In this document: positions 1 through 7,109 of the stretch, piece after piece
How positions within the stretch are numbered: the stretch's first letter is position 1
Layout: the number at the start of each line of letters is the position of its first letter
Program-made: the position numbers and the translations under genes
Source of the DNA: CAYSCX01 sp964429575
GTDB taxonomy: Bacteria > Desulfobacterota > Binatia > Binatales > Binataceae
Length of the DNA stretch: 29,735 nucleotides
NCBI GenBank assembly: GCA_964429575.1
Contig: CAYSCX010000031.1
Location: 1-29,735 of the forward strand
Direction of reading: 5' to 3'
Notes under the pieces: generated by a model
Databases searched by the model: none
Told to the model about the DNA's origin: nothing
Seen by the model: the letters and a program-made list of their open reading frames with translations, nothing else

Positions 1-1
1 G

Positions 2-280
2 GCCAAGGCGATGAATTCTCATCCGCTGGTGCCGCGGATACCCGCACTCGCGCGCCGGGCGCGCCGAGCCGTCAACTTCCTCAACGATCGCGGGCTCAAC
101 TGGGTGACCGAGTCGTTGGATCGCGCGGGATTTTGGAATCTGTTTTTCGCGGGAAAGTTCCCGCCGATAAAATGCGAAACCGAGCGGCGCCTGCGCGAGC
201 GATTTCTCCCGGAGATCGAGGCGCTCGAGAAATTGATCGGGCGCAGCCTGCCGTCGTGGAAAGTGCCGCGACATTCTTGA
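2..280 (+). CDS. Sulfotransferase family protein, C-terminal part (gene runs off the left edge)
   Basis: The reading frame is open to the left edge, so this is the 3' end of a longer gene; the ATG at 11 is probably internal. The visible C-terminus (LFFAGKFPPIKCETERRLRE, then a Leu/Glu-rich helix and IGRSLPSW) matches the usual end of sulfotransferase-family proteins, where a helix with the pattern LRxxFxPxIxxLExLIGRxLxxW closes the fold. Such enzymes move a sulfuryl group from PAPS to an alcohol or amine. The PAPS-binding loop would lie upstream, outside the window, so neither substrate nor activity can be judged. The gene ends one base before the convergent tRNA-Glu. The family call is from pattern memory of the C-terminal helix alone. 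Confidence 0.6.
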   Translation, partial: AKAMNSHPLVPRIPALARRARRAVNFLNDRGLNWVTESLDRAGFWNLFFAGKFPPIKCETERRLRERFLPEIEALEKLIGRSLPSWKVPRHS

Positions 281-281
281 G

Positions 282-356
282 CGTCCCCGACGGGATTCGA
301 ACCCGTGTTACCGACGTGAAAGGCCGGTGTCCTAGGCCAGACTAGACGACGGGGAC
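282..356 (-). tRNA. tRNA-Glu (anticodon UUC)
   Basis: Read on the minus strand, a full cloverleaf folds. The 7-bp acceptor stem is GTCCCCG/CGGGGAC, the D-arm is GTC...GAC, the anticodon stem is CCGGC/GTCGG around loop CTTTCAC with TTC at 318-320, and the T-arm is ACGGG-TTCGAAT-CCCGT. The discriminator base is G at 282. No CCA is encoded, so CCA would be added after transcription. It is transcribed toward the sulfotransferase gene. The 121 bp on its promoter side (357-477) holds no gene. Confidence 0.95.
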
Positions 357-477
357 GAGGTGGCTTGAGTCACGGACGCGCAAGAGCCGCGAGTCAGAGC
401 CGCGAAGCTATCAGAGCGCCGAAAACGGAAGCAAGCAGGGTGGCCAAGTGGAGCGCCGCCTGGCGCGTCGACGCGGC

Positions 478-1677
478 TCACGCACGCGCCAGACACGACT
501 CGAACAGCTCCAAGTAGCGTTCACAGATGCGCGGCCATCCAAATTGCTGCGCGATCGTGTGGCCCTCCTCACCCATACGTGCCCGCAGCACTGCATCGTC
601 AAGGATGCGCACCATCCCGCGCGCCAGCGAAGGCGCATCATTCCCTATGACTGCGAAGTTCTCCGAGTTCACCGCGGCGAGTTCCGGCTCGGTCGCGACG
701 TTGGCGCCCAAGGTACCGACCACCGGGGTGCGCGTCGCGATCGATTCGAGCATCACCAATCCCAACCCCGGGATGAGCGTGAGTTCCGCGCCCTTGTACA
801 GCGGCCACAGCTCCGAGTGTTTTCTGGAGCCCAGGAATTCAACGCGGCCGGCCAGACCAAATTCACCCGCAAGCGCTTCGACTTGAGCGCGGTCGGGCCC
901 GTCGCCTGCGATTAACAGATCGACTAGCGGATGCGCCGGCGCGACTTCTCGAAATGCGCTGAGCAACATATCGAATCGTTTGTAACGAAGCTCGATCCGG
1001 CTCGGGCAAAAGATGTATGGCCGTTCGCGGACGTACGGCTCAGTCTGTTCGGCGGCTTCAACATCGACGCCACCGACGACGACGTGAGCGTCGCTCGTAT
1101 GCGGCGCGACCGCGGAATAAGCGTCGCGCGTGCCGCGTGAGTTCGCGATCACGGCAGCCGCCTGTGACAGACAATCTAACGCGCGCACGTCGAGTGATCC
1201 TCTACCGCCGAATCCGTGCAACGAGAAAGTCAGCGGAACGTTCGCATCGCGGCAGGCGGCGGCAATCGCGGGGTTCAAATCCCAGTTCCAGATGTGAGCA
1301 CTGACCAAAATCGGCCGCCAGCGGCTGATCAGAGACGCAAGCGGCGACCTCAGTACGGCGAGAGCATTGCGCGCGGCGCGTTCAGGGTGACGCAAGCTTG
1401 GAGGCTGGGCATTGTGGAGCCTGATGGAGAACACCTCGAAGCCCTCGTGCGGCCGACCGACGAAGCCCGGGGCGCGGAGTCCGCCGCGCGTCTTCGGGTC
1501 ATCGGCGACCGCGACCGCATGACCGTGGCTGGAAAAGTAGGTTCCGAGGCGGTGGACGACTTCCTGAATGCCGCCAATCGCGTCGAACGCTTCGCAGACC
1601 AACAGGATGCGCAAGACCGGCGGTGACCTGGTGTGAATTGGCGCCGCGTCGTGCTGATCGCGGGCAACGCGCCGCAC
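478..1677 (-). CDS. GT4-type glycosyltransferase (GT-B fold)
   Basis: This is a 399-aa cytosolic or membrane-associated glycosyltransferase of the GT4 type, which transfers a sugar from a nucleotide-sugar donor. The N-terminal Rossmann domain starts at LRILLVCEAFDAIGGIQEVV (about 22-41). The C-terminal donor domain has CPSRIELRYKRFDMLLSAF, LLIAGDGPDRAQVE, VEFLG and a final GLGLVMLESIATRTPVVGT block near 304-322. Family members usually show two Glu in the E-x7-E donor motif; here only the second (about E311) is clear, and the first position seems to be lost with a shortened loop. The frame stays open to 1785, but that would overlap the upstream gene. I chose GTG at 1677, 8 bp after that gene's stop and behind a GAGG sequence. 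It is probably cotranscribed with the dihydroorotate-dehydrogenase-like gene. The acceptor is unknown. Confidence 0.85.
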   Translation of the reverse strand: MRRVARDQHDAAPIHTRSPPVLRILLVCEAFDAIGGIQEVVHRLGTYFSSHGHAVAVADDPKTRGGLRAPGFVGRPHEGFEVFSIRLHNAQPPSLRHPERAARNALAVLRSPLASLISRWRPILVSAHIWNWDLNPAIAAACRDANVPLTFSLHGFGGRGSLDVRALDCLSQAAAVIANSRGTRDAYSAVAPHTSDAHVVVGGVDVEAAEQTEPYVRERPYIFCPSRIELRYKRFDMLLSAFREVAPAHPLVDLLIAGDGPDRAQVEALAGEFGLAGRVEFLGSRKHSELWPLYKGAELTLIPGLGLVMLESIATRTPVVGTLGANVATEPELAAVNSENFAVIGNDAPSLARGMVRILDDAVLRARMGEEGHTIAQQFGWPRICERYLELFESCLARA

Positions 1678-1684
1678 GATCGCG

Positions 1685-2530
1685 TTACACCTCGAACCGT
1701 ACGCGGCCGATGATTCCCGCAACGGACGACTTGCGGTTCTCGGCGAGCAGCGAGTCGAGTTCGCTATCGATTCTGCCGAGCGCACCGGCGCCTTCCTTCA
1801 TCAACGCTGAACCAATCTGGACGGCCTTTGCTCCGGTCAGATGCGCAATGTATGCATCGCGTCCCGTATTGACGCCGCCGACCGCGACCACGTCGAGCAC
1901 CTCGTCGCTCTCCATGAACATTGAATGCGCGTGCGAGAGTGCGCGCCGCGGTCCCTTTACGGTACCGGCGGCGAGGTCCACCTGTAGTTCCTTAGGCAGG
2001 TCGTTCGCGCAAACCGCAATCGCAACCCTCAAAGACTTGAGCACATCGGCAAGCGCGCGCGCTGAGAACGATCCCGCGCGCGGCGGCAGCTTCACCGCGA
2101 GCACGCAGCCAACTTCGCCACGCACCCGACCGACCAGCGACTTCAAGCATTCAAGCGAGGCGAACGGCGCGACGGTGTTCTGCACATAGTCGTCGGCGAG
2201 ATTGAGTTCCAGGATGTGGACGCCCGCGCGGTCAAGTGCGATGGCGACCGCGATGAACTCGTCCTCGCTCTTGCTGACGACGCTTCCGATCACGACCTTG
2301 CCGCGGCCGCGAAGCTCGCCGGCGAGTTCCGCGAAGTGTCCGGCGCCTCGATTCTTCAGGTTTTCCGGCGTTTCGAGACCTTCGAGGTTGCACGACTTGA
2401 AAACCAGCGCACCGCGATGCACGGCGGCAAGCTCGTAGATTTCGCCCTTCTCGGCCGAGCGCGCGCCGGAGGCATTCATGACGGTCGATGCGATCTCGAT
2501 CCCGCCGAGTCGGACTGTGGTTCTGCTCAT
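1685..2530 (-). CDS. Dihydroorotate dehydrogenase-like flavoprotein
   Basis: A 281-aa TIM-barrel flavoprotein of the dihydroorotate dehydrogenase superfamily. Visible features are NASG near 19-22, VFKSCNLEGLETPEN near 43-57 (phosphate and flavin contacts), ILELNLADDYVQN near 106-118 at the position of the usual NxSCPN motif, KLPP at 147-150, and the FMN phosphate loop VGGVNTGRDA followed by GAKAVQIGSALMKEG near 217-247. True PyrD enzymes oxidise dihydroorotate to orotate in pyrimidine synthesis. Here the NxSCPN block is altered and the Cys or Ser base is not obvious, so orotate formation is not assured; a paralogue acting on another dihydropyrimidine-like substrate is possible. The ATG at 2530 is the first in the frame. 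No other pyrimidine gene is nearby. Confidence 0.75.
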   Translation of the reverse strand: MSRTTVRLGGIEIASTVMNASGARSAEKGEIYELAAVHRGALVFKSCNLEGLETPENLKNRGAGHFAELAGELRGRGKVVIGSVVSKSEDEFIAVAIALDRAGVHILELNLADDYVQNTVAPFASLECLKSLVGRVRGEVGCVLAVKLPPRAGSFSARALADVLKSLRVAIAVCANDLPKELQVDLAAGTVKGPRRALSHAHSMFMESDEVLDVVAVGGVNTGRDAYIAHLTGAKAVQIGSALMKEGAGALGRIDSELDSLLAENRKSSVAGIIGRVRFEV

Positions 2531-2628
2531 CGACTATCTTCCTAACAAGCGCATTGGCGCGCGAGCAAGCTGAGCCGCGATGTGTACCTCCGTTGTTAGC
2601 CCTGATTCGGACGGGTAACTTCAGCACA

Positions 2629-2784
2629 ATGGCGGAGCAGCGGATATCGATCGCCGGCGCCGGAGCATTGGGCTCGGTTTACGGCGGGATGCTCGCACGC
2701 AACGGCGAGCAGCTTACGCTACCCGGCTGGCGGGCGCACATGCGCGCGATTGAGCGACGCGGCGGCGGCGCGGAGGAAAAGTGA
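2629..2784 (+). pseudogene. Remnant of a 2-dehydropantoate 2-reductase (PanE/ApbA) gene
   Basis: The first 51 codons encode MAEQRISIAGAGALGSVYGG, then MLARNGEQLTL and a short basic helix. This is the N-terminal NADP-binding segment of ketopantoate reductases (GxGxxG followed by GG-LARxG, a short strand and HxxAI). The family is normally about 300 aa, but this frame stops at 2784, just after the first beta-alpha-beta unit. The remaining catalytic domain is absent, because the JAMM gene begins in an overlapping frame at 2781. The fragment is best read as a deletion remnant. It still ends in a purine-rich stretch (GGAGGAAAA) that now serves as the ribosome binding site of the next gene. Confidence 0.7.
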
Positions 2785-3257
2785 GCGACGCGCGCATTCG
2801 CAAGGCCACGTTCGATGCGATCGTCGCGCAGGCGGAGCGCGAGTTTCCGTACGAGTGCTGCGGATTCATCATCGGCGATGGGAGTATCGAGGAAGTCCGC
2901 CCGATCACGAACATCCAGAACCGCAAGCACTCAGAGGATCCCAAATCGTTCCCGCGTGGCGCGCGCACCGCGTTTCTGATGGAACCGAAAGAGCATCTTG
3001 CGGTGCTCAATGAAATCGACCGCCGCAAACTCGCACTGCGTGTCGTCTATCACTCTCATCCGGATCACGATGCGTACTTCTCCGCCACCGACCGCGCTCA
3101 AGCCTGCTCGTTTGATCCATCCGAGCCGGACTATCCGGATACCGCGTACATCGTGTTGTCGGTGAAGAGCGGAAAATTTCAACGGGCGGCGGCGTTCGCG
3201 TGGGACGCGGCGACGAAGGACTTCGTCGAAACGGCACTTCGCATCGAGCCGCAATGA
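2781..3257 (+). CDS. JAMM/MPN-domain metalloprotease (M67 family)
   Basis: A 158-aa zinc metalloprotease of the JAB1/MPN+ (JAMM) type. The full motif is present: E25 in the N-terminal strand (PYECCGFIIG), H91-S-H93, S101 and D104 (HSHPDHDAYFSATD), which fits E...HxH(x7)S(x2)D. Stand-alone bacterial members of this size usually cleave sulfur-carrier or ubiquitin-like proteins, as in the CysO/Mec-type cysteine route, and often sit beside moeB, thiS/moaD or cysteine synthase genes. None of those is present here, so the substrate is unknown. The start is GTG at 2781, behind GGAGG. The 5' end sits inside a truncated ketopantoate reductase remnant. The protein has no signal peptide and should be cytosolic. 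Confidence 0.88.
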   Translation: MSDARIRKATFDAIVAQAEREFPYECCGFIIGDGSIEEVRPITNIQNRKHSEDPKSFPRGARTAFLMEPKEHLAVLNEIDRRKLALRVVYHSHPDHDAYFSATDRAQACSFDPSEPDYPDTAYIVLSVKSGKFQRAAAFAWDAATKDFVETALRIEPQ

Positions 3258-3260
3258 GCG

Positions 3261-4607
3261 TCAGCTCGCGGAGGCGCGAAAGGCGTCTTCATTGCCGGAC
3301 GCCTCGAGCGACATTCCGCGCGTCTCATCGATCATGAGCCCGAACAGCAACGCCGCCGGGACGCTCAGCATCGCAAGATAGCCCACGACGATCGGAAGCC
3401 CGCCCATCGGCACCGCAAGTAGCGAGACCGTGACGTGCGCGGTGATCGCAGCGAACGCGCCAATCAGCGAGAACCATCCGATCATCGTGCCGCGCAGCGC
3501 GGTCGGAAAAAGCTCCGTGATGGCAGTGTTGCTGGCGACAGCCGACGCATTGCTCGCGATCGCGTACCAGCAGAACGCGGCGCCCAAGGCGACTCCCGGC
3601 CACGCAAACCAGCCCGGCGGCCCCCAGTAGTACGCCACCGCGCCCGTGACTACGAACAGCGCCAGTCCCACCACGGTTCTCACCCGCCCGAAGCGCTCCG
3701 CCGCCCACGCCCCCATTGGAAATCCGAGCATCGCGATGCCACCACCGACCATCATCACCGTGCTTGCCGCCGCCGCGGACAGCCCTACCACCGACACCGC
3801 GTGAAAGTAGGTCCAACTGTTGCTCGCGGTGACCGCGATGGTGGACAGGAGCGAGCAGATAACCAGCGTCACGGCGCGCTTGCGATAAAGCGGATGGAAG
3901 ACGTCGTAGAAGCGTCCGCGCGCAACCATCCCGTCGGCGTTCGCAGCCTCCCACCGCCGGCTCTCGGGCAGACCACGGGCGACCACCGGCAGCAGCGCGA
4001 GACCCGCGCCGTCGAGCACCAGCAGCCATCGCCATGACAGGCCGGCGCCATCGAGCAGCGGCATCATCACGATGCACAGCGCGCCGCCCATCGCGGTCGC
4101 CAGCCCGCCGTAGCTTTGACCCTTGGCGCGCTGCTCGATGGGGAGCTCCTCGGAGAGCATGACGATCGATCCTGCGACGGCCGCGCCGATAAATGCGTAA
4201 ACGAGTATCTCGAACATGATGAACACGGCGAGGTTGGTGGAGACGGCGGCTCCCAGCGCGCAAAACGGCATCGCGCCAAGGCACCAGAGCAGGATGCGCC
4301 TGCGCCCGAGCCGATCTACCATGCGCGACAGCGCCAGAGCGCCCAGCGATGAAATCGAGATCCACGCGAACACGCTTGCGATAGCCGACTGATCGAGTCC
4401 GAAACTCTTAGCGATCCACGGCGAGCCAACCCCGAGGATAGCCATCGTGAAGCCTTGGTAGAGCAGCAGGACCACTAGCGCGCGAACCGTTGTTCGGGCG
4501 CGCGCGGGATCGTGCGTCGATGTCTCCGCCGTCGGCTGTTCGCTCGCTTCGCTGGAGCTCTGTGCGGCCTCGGCCGGCCCGCCGGATGACTGCGGCAATT
4601 CGCTCAC
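3261..4607 (-). CDS. MFS transporter, sugar/aromatic-acid porter type
   Basis: A 448-aa major facilitator with about 12 hydrophobic segments after a polar, Ser/Glu-rich N-terminal tail of about 40 residues. Motif A after the second segment (SRMVDRLGRRRILLW) and the mid-loop LPESRRWE resemble the sugar-porter and metabolite:H+ symporter groups; the C-terminus carries IDETRGMSLEA, close to the PETKGxSLEE of sugar porters. The inferred function is proton-driven uptake or export of a small organic solute at the inner membrane. The substrate cannot be called. It is convergent with the JAMM gene (3 bp between stops) and its 5' end faces the 3' end of the reductase gene, 31 bp away. Confidence 0.85.
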   Translation of the reverse strand: MSELPQSSGGPAEAAQSSSEASEQPTAETSTHDPARARTTVRALVVLLLYQGFTMAILGVGSPWIAKSFGLDQSAIASVFAWISISSLGALALSRMVDRLGRRRILLWCLGAMPFCALGAAVSTNLAVFIMFEILVYAFIGAAVAGSIVMLSEELPIEQRAKGQSYGGLATAMGGALCIVMMPLLDGAGLSWRWLLVLDGAGLALLPVVARGLPESRRWEAANADGMVARGRFYDVFHPLYRKRAVTLVICSLLSTIAVTASNSWTYFHAVSVVGLSAAAASTVMMVGGGIAMLGFPMGAWAAERFGRVRTVVGLALFVVTGAVAYYWGPPGWFAWPGVALGAAFCWYAIASNASAVASNTAITELFPTALRGTMIGWFSLIGAFAAITAHVTVSLLAVPMGGLPIVVGYLAMLSVPAALLFGLMIDETRGMSLEASGNEDAFRASAS

Positions 4608-4638
4608 GCGGCTTATGATCCTTGTGGCGCAGGGAGCA

Positions 4639-5094
4639 TCAGCGCGGTTTCGGGATCAACTCAAAGACCGGCTTGGATGGCGCAATCTCGCGGAACGCCT
4701 CGACCGGCGAACCTTTTGGCACCTCATAGAACCGTCCGACTGCGGCCGCATAGCGGTCCAGGAATTCCTTGATGATTGGAGGCTTCTCGTCGTCGGGCAG
4801 TTCACGGAGTCGAAACGATTCGCGATACGCGCCTTTGAGGAGGGTGAGACTTCCGGCGGCGCGCGCATTTTTGACCCAGCTGGTGTCGCCGCGCGGCGCG
4901 ACCAGGTAGCTGCGTCCATTCATCTCGAGCAAGTTGACCGGTGTGCGAAAGACGCGTCCGCTTTTGCGGCCGACTGCTTCGACGAGGTAGTTGTGCGAGA
5001 AAGCGAGTCCGAGGCGGACGCTGATGCCGTAGAGGGCGTTGAGAAACCGTTCCATCGGTTTCACCTTCACGACGCGTTCGCGGTGCTGGTTCAT
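4639..5094 (-). CDS. Deazaflavin (F420)-dependent nitroreductase-family protein
   Basis: A 151-aa split beta-barrel protein of the deazaflavin-dependent nitroreductase/F420H2 quinone reductase group. Visible features are the core GRKSGRVFRTPVNLLEMNG (42-60), YLVAPRGDTSWVKNARAAG (63-81), which includes the usual W-x-x-N cofactor-binding turn, and the C-terminal strand PVFELIP. Family members use F420H2 or sometimes other cofactors to reduce quinones or nitro compounds. The length is typical. The start is ATG at 5094, preceded by an AGGTCTGCG stretch. It is divergent from the TetR gene at 7208; without the inserted element the two would share a short intergenic region of about 245 bp, so control by that regulator is plausible. 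Confidence 0.85.
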   Translation of the reverse strand: MNQHRERVVKVKPMERFLNALYGISVRLGLAFSHNYLVEAVGRKSGRVFRTPVNLLEMNGRSYLVAPRGDTSWVKNARAAGSLTLLKGAYRESFRLRELPDDEKPPIIKEFLDRYAAAVGRFYEVPKGSPVEAFREIAPSKPVFELIPKPR

Positions 5095-5233
5095 CGCAGA
5101 CCTCGTGGACCCGTCTCATCAGCGGAGCAAATCCGGTGCCTCGCGCTGCGGCATCATATCGCCAACGATTGTAGGGACGCAGCAGCGCGATCGCAGCGTG
5201 GCGACTGCACGCATAGACTGCGTGCGGCGCACC

Positions 5234-5241
5234 AAACTGAT
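5234..5241. repeat. Target-site duplication, left copy (aaactgat)
   Basis: These eight bases immediately precede the left terminal repeat and are identical to 7102-7109, which immediately follow the right terminal repeat. An 8-bp duplication is the size known for IS1595-family insertions. Its perfect state argues for a recent or well-preserved insertion. Confidence 0.93.
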
Positions 5242-5268
5242 GGCAACTATCCCATCACTGTAGAAATC
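5242..5268 (+). repeat. IS1595-family left terminal inverted repeat
   Basis: It begins GGCAACTATCCC and continues with ACTGTA. It pairs with 7075-7101 on the other strand at 22 of 27 positions, and is the outermost sequence inside the aaactgat duplication. Confidence 0.9.
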
Positions 5269-5317
5269 CCAAAGGGCGTTCCTTATGAACAAGGACCATA
5301 TAGAAACGGATGATCGA

Positions 5318-5986
5318 TCACTCTACAAATCGATTTGGGACGCGCGCCTTGAACTCCTGAAGCACGTGAGTAACTTGCGCCTTGAGTTCCTCAAGCGTCT
5401 CTATGACGGGCGTTCCATCCAAGAACGATACCGTTCCGGTGAATTGGGTCTCCATCTGCACATCGCCGACGGCCACACCAATTCGTGCATTTACTTGGAG
5501 GTGATACGCGAAGTCGAACTTTCCCGTCATCGATGTCTTGGTGAGTTCGACGTGTTTGTCACGGTTGGACAATTGAGCCAGCCGCTTAGTCCATTGGCAT
5601 CCATTGCAAGGCTGCAATACCTCAATAGCTGCGATATGTTCATCGCTGAGGCCTTTGAGAAAGGTCTTCCGCTTTCCCCGAAAGACATCTGGTTTGTCTT
5701 CAATCAGAAATTGAACGCCTTTCTGTTGTTCCCCGCTATCGATGATGGCGAGGGTATTGACCATATAATCCAATGCGGTCCGCAGATCGTTGGCAACATC
5801 GCCGATCCGCGAGTCGATATACGGATGCAAATGGCCGAACATTTCTCCTTGATGAACCACTTTCGGATCGCTCGGATCAGACTTGACGGGGACCGTCTCG
5901 ACATAAGGCTTCCCGTTGAGAATTGCCTTGATATCCGTCAAGTGATCGCTTGCCCGAGCTATCCGAATTTCAGCATCTTTAAACAA
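5318..5986 (-). CDS. Hypothetical protein, IS1595-element passenger
   Basis: A 222-aa protein with no known function. It shows LRTALDYMVNTLA near 68-80, LQPCNG near 124-129 and LSNRDKHVEL at 139-148. This layout (an ALDxxV helix, a QPY/QPC-N turn, then N-x-DKH) recurs in a widespread family of uncharacterised bacterial proteins, as I recall it. The order of helices suggests a mostly alpha N-terminal part and a beta-rich C-terminal part (VGDVQMETQFTGTVSFLDGTPV). The frame has no ATG near its start; TTG at 5986 behind a distant GAGGA is the best start and is uncertain. It lies wholly inside the IS1595 element, divergent from the 42-aa gene with 29 bp between starts. The opposite strand also has a long frame, which I judged a shadow. 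Confidence 0.62.
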   Translation of the reverse strand: MFKDAEIRIARASDHLTDIKAILNGKPYVETVPVKSDPSDPKVVHQGEMFGHLHPYIDSRIGDVANDLRTALDYMVNTLAIIDSGEQQKGVQFLIEDKPDVFRGKRKTFLKGLSDEHIAAIEVLQPCNGCQWTKRLAQLSNRDKHVELTKTSMTGKFDFAYHLQVNARIGVAVGDVQMETQFTGTVSFLDGTPVIETLEELKAQVTHVLQEFKARVPNRFVE

Positions 5987-6015
5987 ATTTATACACAGTC
6001 CTCAGAGTTGAGAAC

Positions 6016-6144
6016 ATGAACAAGCAAGAGCCAAAACAAAAGACAGGAAAGGGCTATGAGATTCCTGTTCCAAAGCGTGCAAAGTTTTTCAGTAATCTGA
6101 AGAAGGCCGCAAAACCTCTACGACCTCGTCGCCCGAAGAAGTAA
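6016..6144 (+). CDS. 42-aa basic peptide, IS1595-element passenger
   Basis: An ATG-started frame of 42 codons encodes a Lys/Arg/Pro-rich peptide with the central segment GYEIPVPKRAKFF, then SNLKKAAKPLRP and a KK end. I recognise the pattern (G-[YF]-E-[IV]-P-[VI]-P-x-R followed by F-x-x-L-x-K-x-[AS]-K-P) as recurring in short hypothetical proteins of many bacteria, but no function is known to me. It starts 29 bp from the divergent 222-aa gene, and its last 27 bp overlap the 3' end of the transposase gene convergently. The short spacing and shared enclosure in the element suggest the two passengers act together, possibly as an accessory or toxin-antitoxin-like pair; that role is speculation. 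Confidence 0.6.
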   Translation: MNKQEPKQKTGKGYEIPVPKRAKFFSNLKKAAKPLRPRRPKK

Positions 6145-7053
6145 GGCGTTGAAATGCCCGCGCGGATCGCGCCGATGATTGTAACGCCACGCATACTCGT
6201 TCAAGTACGACTGCAAGTGCTTCGCCGATACCGAATGATACACACCGGAGATTCCGCGCTTCGCCAGCGACCAGAATCCTTCGAGCGTGTTCACGTGCGC
6301 ATCCCCGCTTACATAGACTTTCTGCGTGTGATGCACGCGGCCATGCCTGTATCCCATGGAAGTCAGAGAATCATAGACCGGCGCTTCGTCGGTGAATACG
6401 CGCGTCGCGGCCATCACCTTCTCTTTGATCGGTGGAAGGATATAGCCCTTCCATTGGAACGGCAGGACGGACGCGACCACGCGCCCGCCACGCTCGACCA
6501 TTCCGAGCACAGGCTGCTTGCGCATACGATGATGACGCGAGCGTTTCGACAAATGCTTGTTCGATTCCTTCCCGCCAAAATAGGATTCATCGATTTCGAC
6601 TTTGCCAGAAAGCGGCGAGCCATCGTCAGCCAACAGCGAACGCATCTGTTTGAAGATGCGCCACGCGGTTTTGTACGTGACGCCCAGTTCTCGCTCAAGC
6701 TGCTTGGCCGAGATGCCGCAGCGAGTGCTTGTCATCAGATACATCGCGTAGAACCAGAGATGCAGGGACGTGGACGACTTGTGAAAGATCGTCCCGGCAG
6801 TCGGGTGCAGGTGATGCCCGCACGCGACGCAAGTCCACGACTGGCGTTGCTGCGCAGTCTTGTAGCGCCGGAACCCACGCATCGTCTTGCACTTGGGGCA
6901 ACGCGCGTGCTCGCCGTCGGGCGACAGGCGATTGCGCCAGAGCCAATTCAGGCAGGCGTCATCGTCGGGGAACTCCGCGATGAACTCCATGAGCGAATAG
7001 CGGGAGTCCGATGAACCGCAACGTACCGGATTCTTTCGGTTTGTCATCGACAT
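6118..7053 (-). CDS. IS1595-family (ISXO2-like) transposase
   Basis: A 311-aa transposase. The order is an N-terminal block SLMEFIAEFPDDDACLNWLWRNR (about 20-42), a zinc ribbon with C52/C55 and C75/C78, a helix-turn-helix-like segment ISAKQLERELGVTYKTAWRIF (114-134), then the RNase H-like core with D155 (VEIDESYFGG), D222 (FTDEAPVY) and HVNTLEGFWSLAKRG (253-267), where N255 and the following basic residues fit the family's D-D-N-K active site. The length and motifs look intact. ATG at 7053 is used; internal ATGs at 7047 and 6990 are alternatives, the last placing the start right at the conserved domain. Expression would come from inside the right terminal repeat region, as no strong ribosome binding site is seen. 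Confidence 0.95.
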   Translation of the reverse strand: MSMTNRKNPVRCGSSDSRYSLMEFIAEFPDDDACLNWLWRNRLSPDGEHARCPKCKTMRGFRRYKTAQQRQSWTCVACGHHLHPTAGTIFHKSSTSLHLWFYAMYLMTSTRCGISAKQLERELGVTYKTAWRIFKQMRSLLADDGSPLSGKVEIDESYFGGKESNKHLSKRSRHHRMRKQPVLGMVERGGRVVASVLPFQWKGYILPPIKEKVMAATRVFTDEAPVYDSLTSMGYRHGRVHHTQKVYVSGDAHVNTLEGFWSLAKRGISGVYHSVSAKHLQSYLNEYAWRYNHRRDPRGHFNALLLRATRS

Positions 7054-7074
7054 GCGCGTAAATCTAGCACGGAT

Positions 7075-7101
7075 GACTTATACAGTCAAGGGATAGTTAC
7101 C
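7075..7101 (-). repeat. IS1595-family right terminal inverted repeat
   Basis: Read from 7101 inward on the minus strand it starts GGTAACTATCCC and contains ACTGTA, matching the left end at 22 of 27 positions. It is followed directly by the second aaactgat copy. Confidence 0.9.
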
Positions 7102-7109
7102 AAACTGAT
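7102..7109. repeat. Target-site duplication, right copy (aaactgat)
   Basis: Identical to 5234-5241. Its last T is also the first T of the TTGACA hexamer that looks like the -35 element of the tetR promoter, so the insertion landed right at the promoter edge. Confidence 0.93.

Larger units (their letters stand above)
5242..7101. mobile_element. Complete IS1595-family element with two passenger genes (1860 bp)
   Basis: Both ends are visible in the sequence. The left end starts GGCAACTATCCC and the right end, read inward, starts GGTAACTATCCC; 22 of the first 27 positions match, including the shared ACTGTA block. The 8-bp direct repeat aaactgat flanks both ends. The transposase (6118-7053) is of the ISXO2/IS1595 type. 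The element also encloses a 222-aa gene (5318-5986) and a 42-aa gene (6016-6144), neither resembling a transposase. Simple IS1595 elements are about 0.8-1.1 kb, so the extra 0.8 kb is passenger DNA, and it looks less GC-rich than the host sequence. Intact ends, an intact transposase and a perfect duplication suggest it may still be active. Confidence 0.92.

Noticed and set aside
3325..4365. 346-aa alternate frame on the same strand as the MFS transporter
   Set aside because: Arg/Ala/Gly-rich frame-shifted reading of a clear membrane protein; no hydrophobic segments.
5285..6019. 244-aa frame on the plus strand opposite the 222-aa passenger gene
   Set aside because: The minus-strand product has the ALDxxV and NxDKH pattern of a known hypothetical family, while the plus-strand product has no recognisable pattern. 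The lack of an ATG on the minus strand leaves some doubt.
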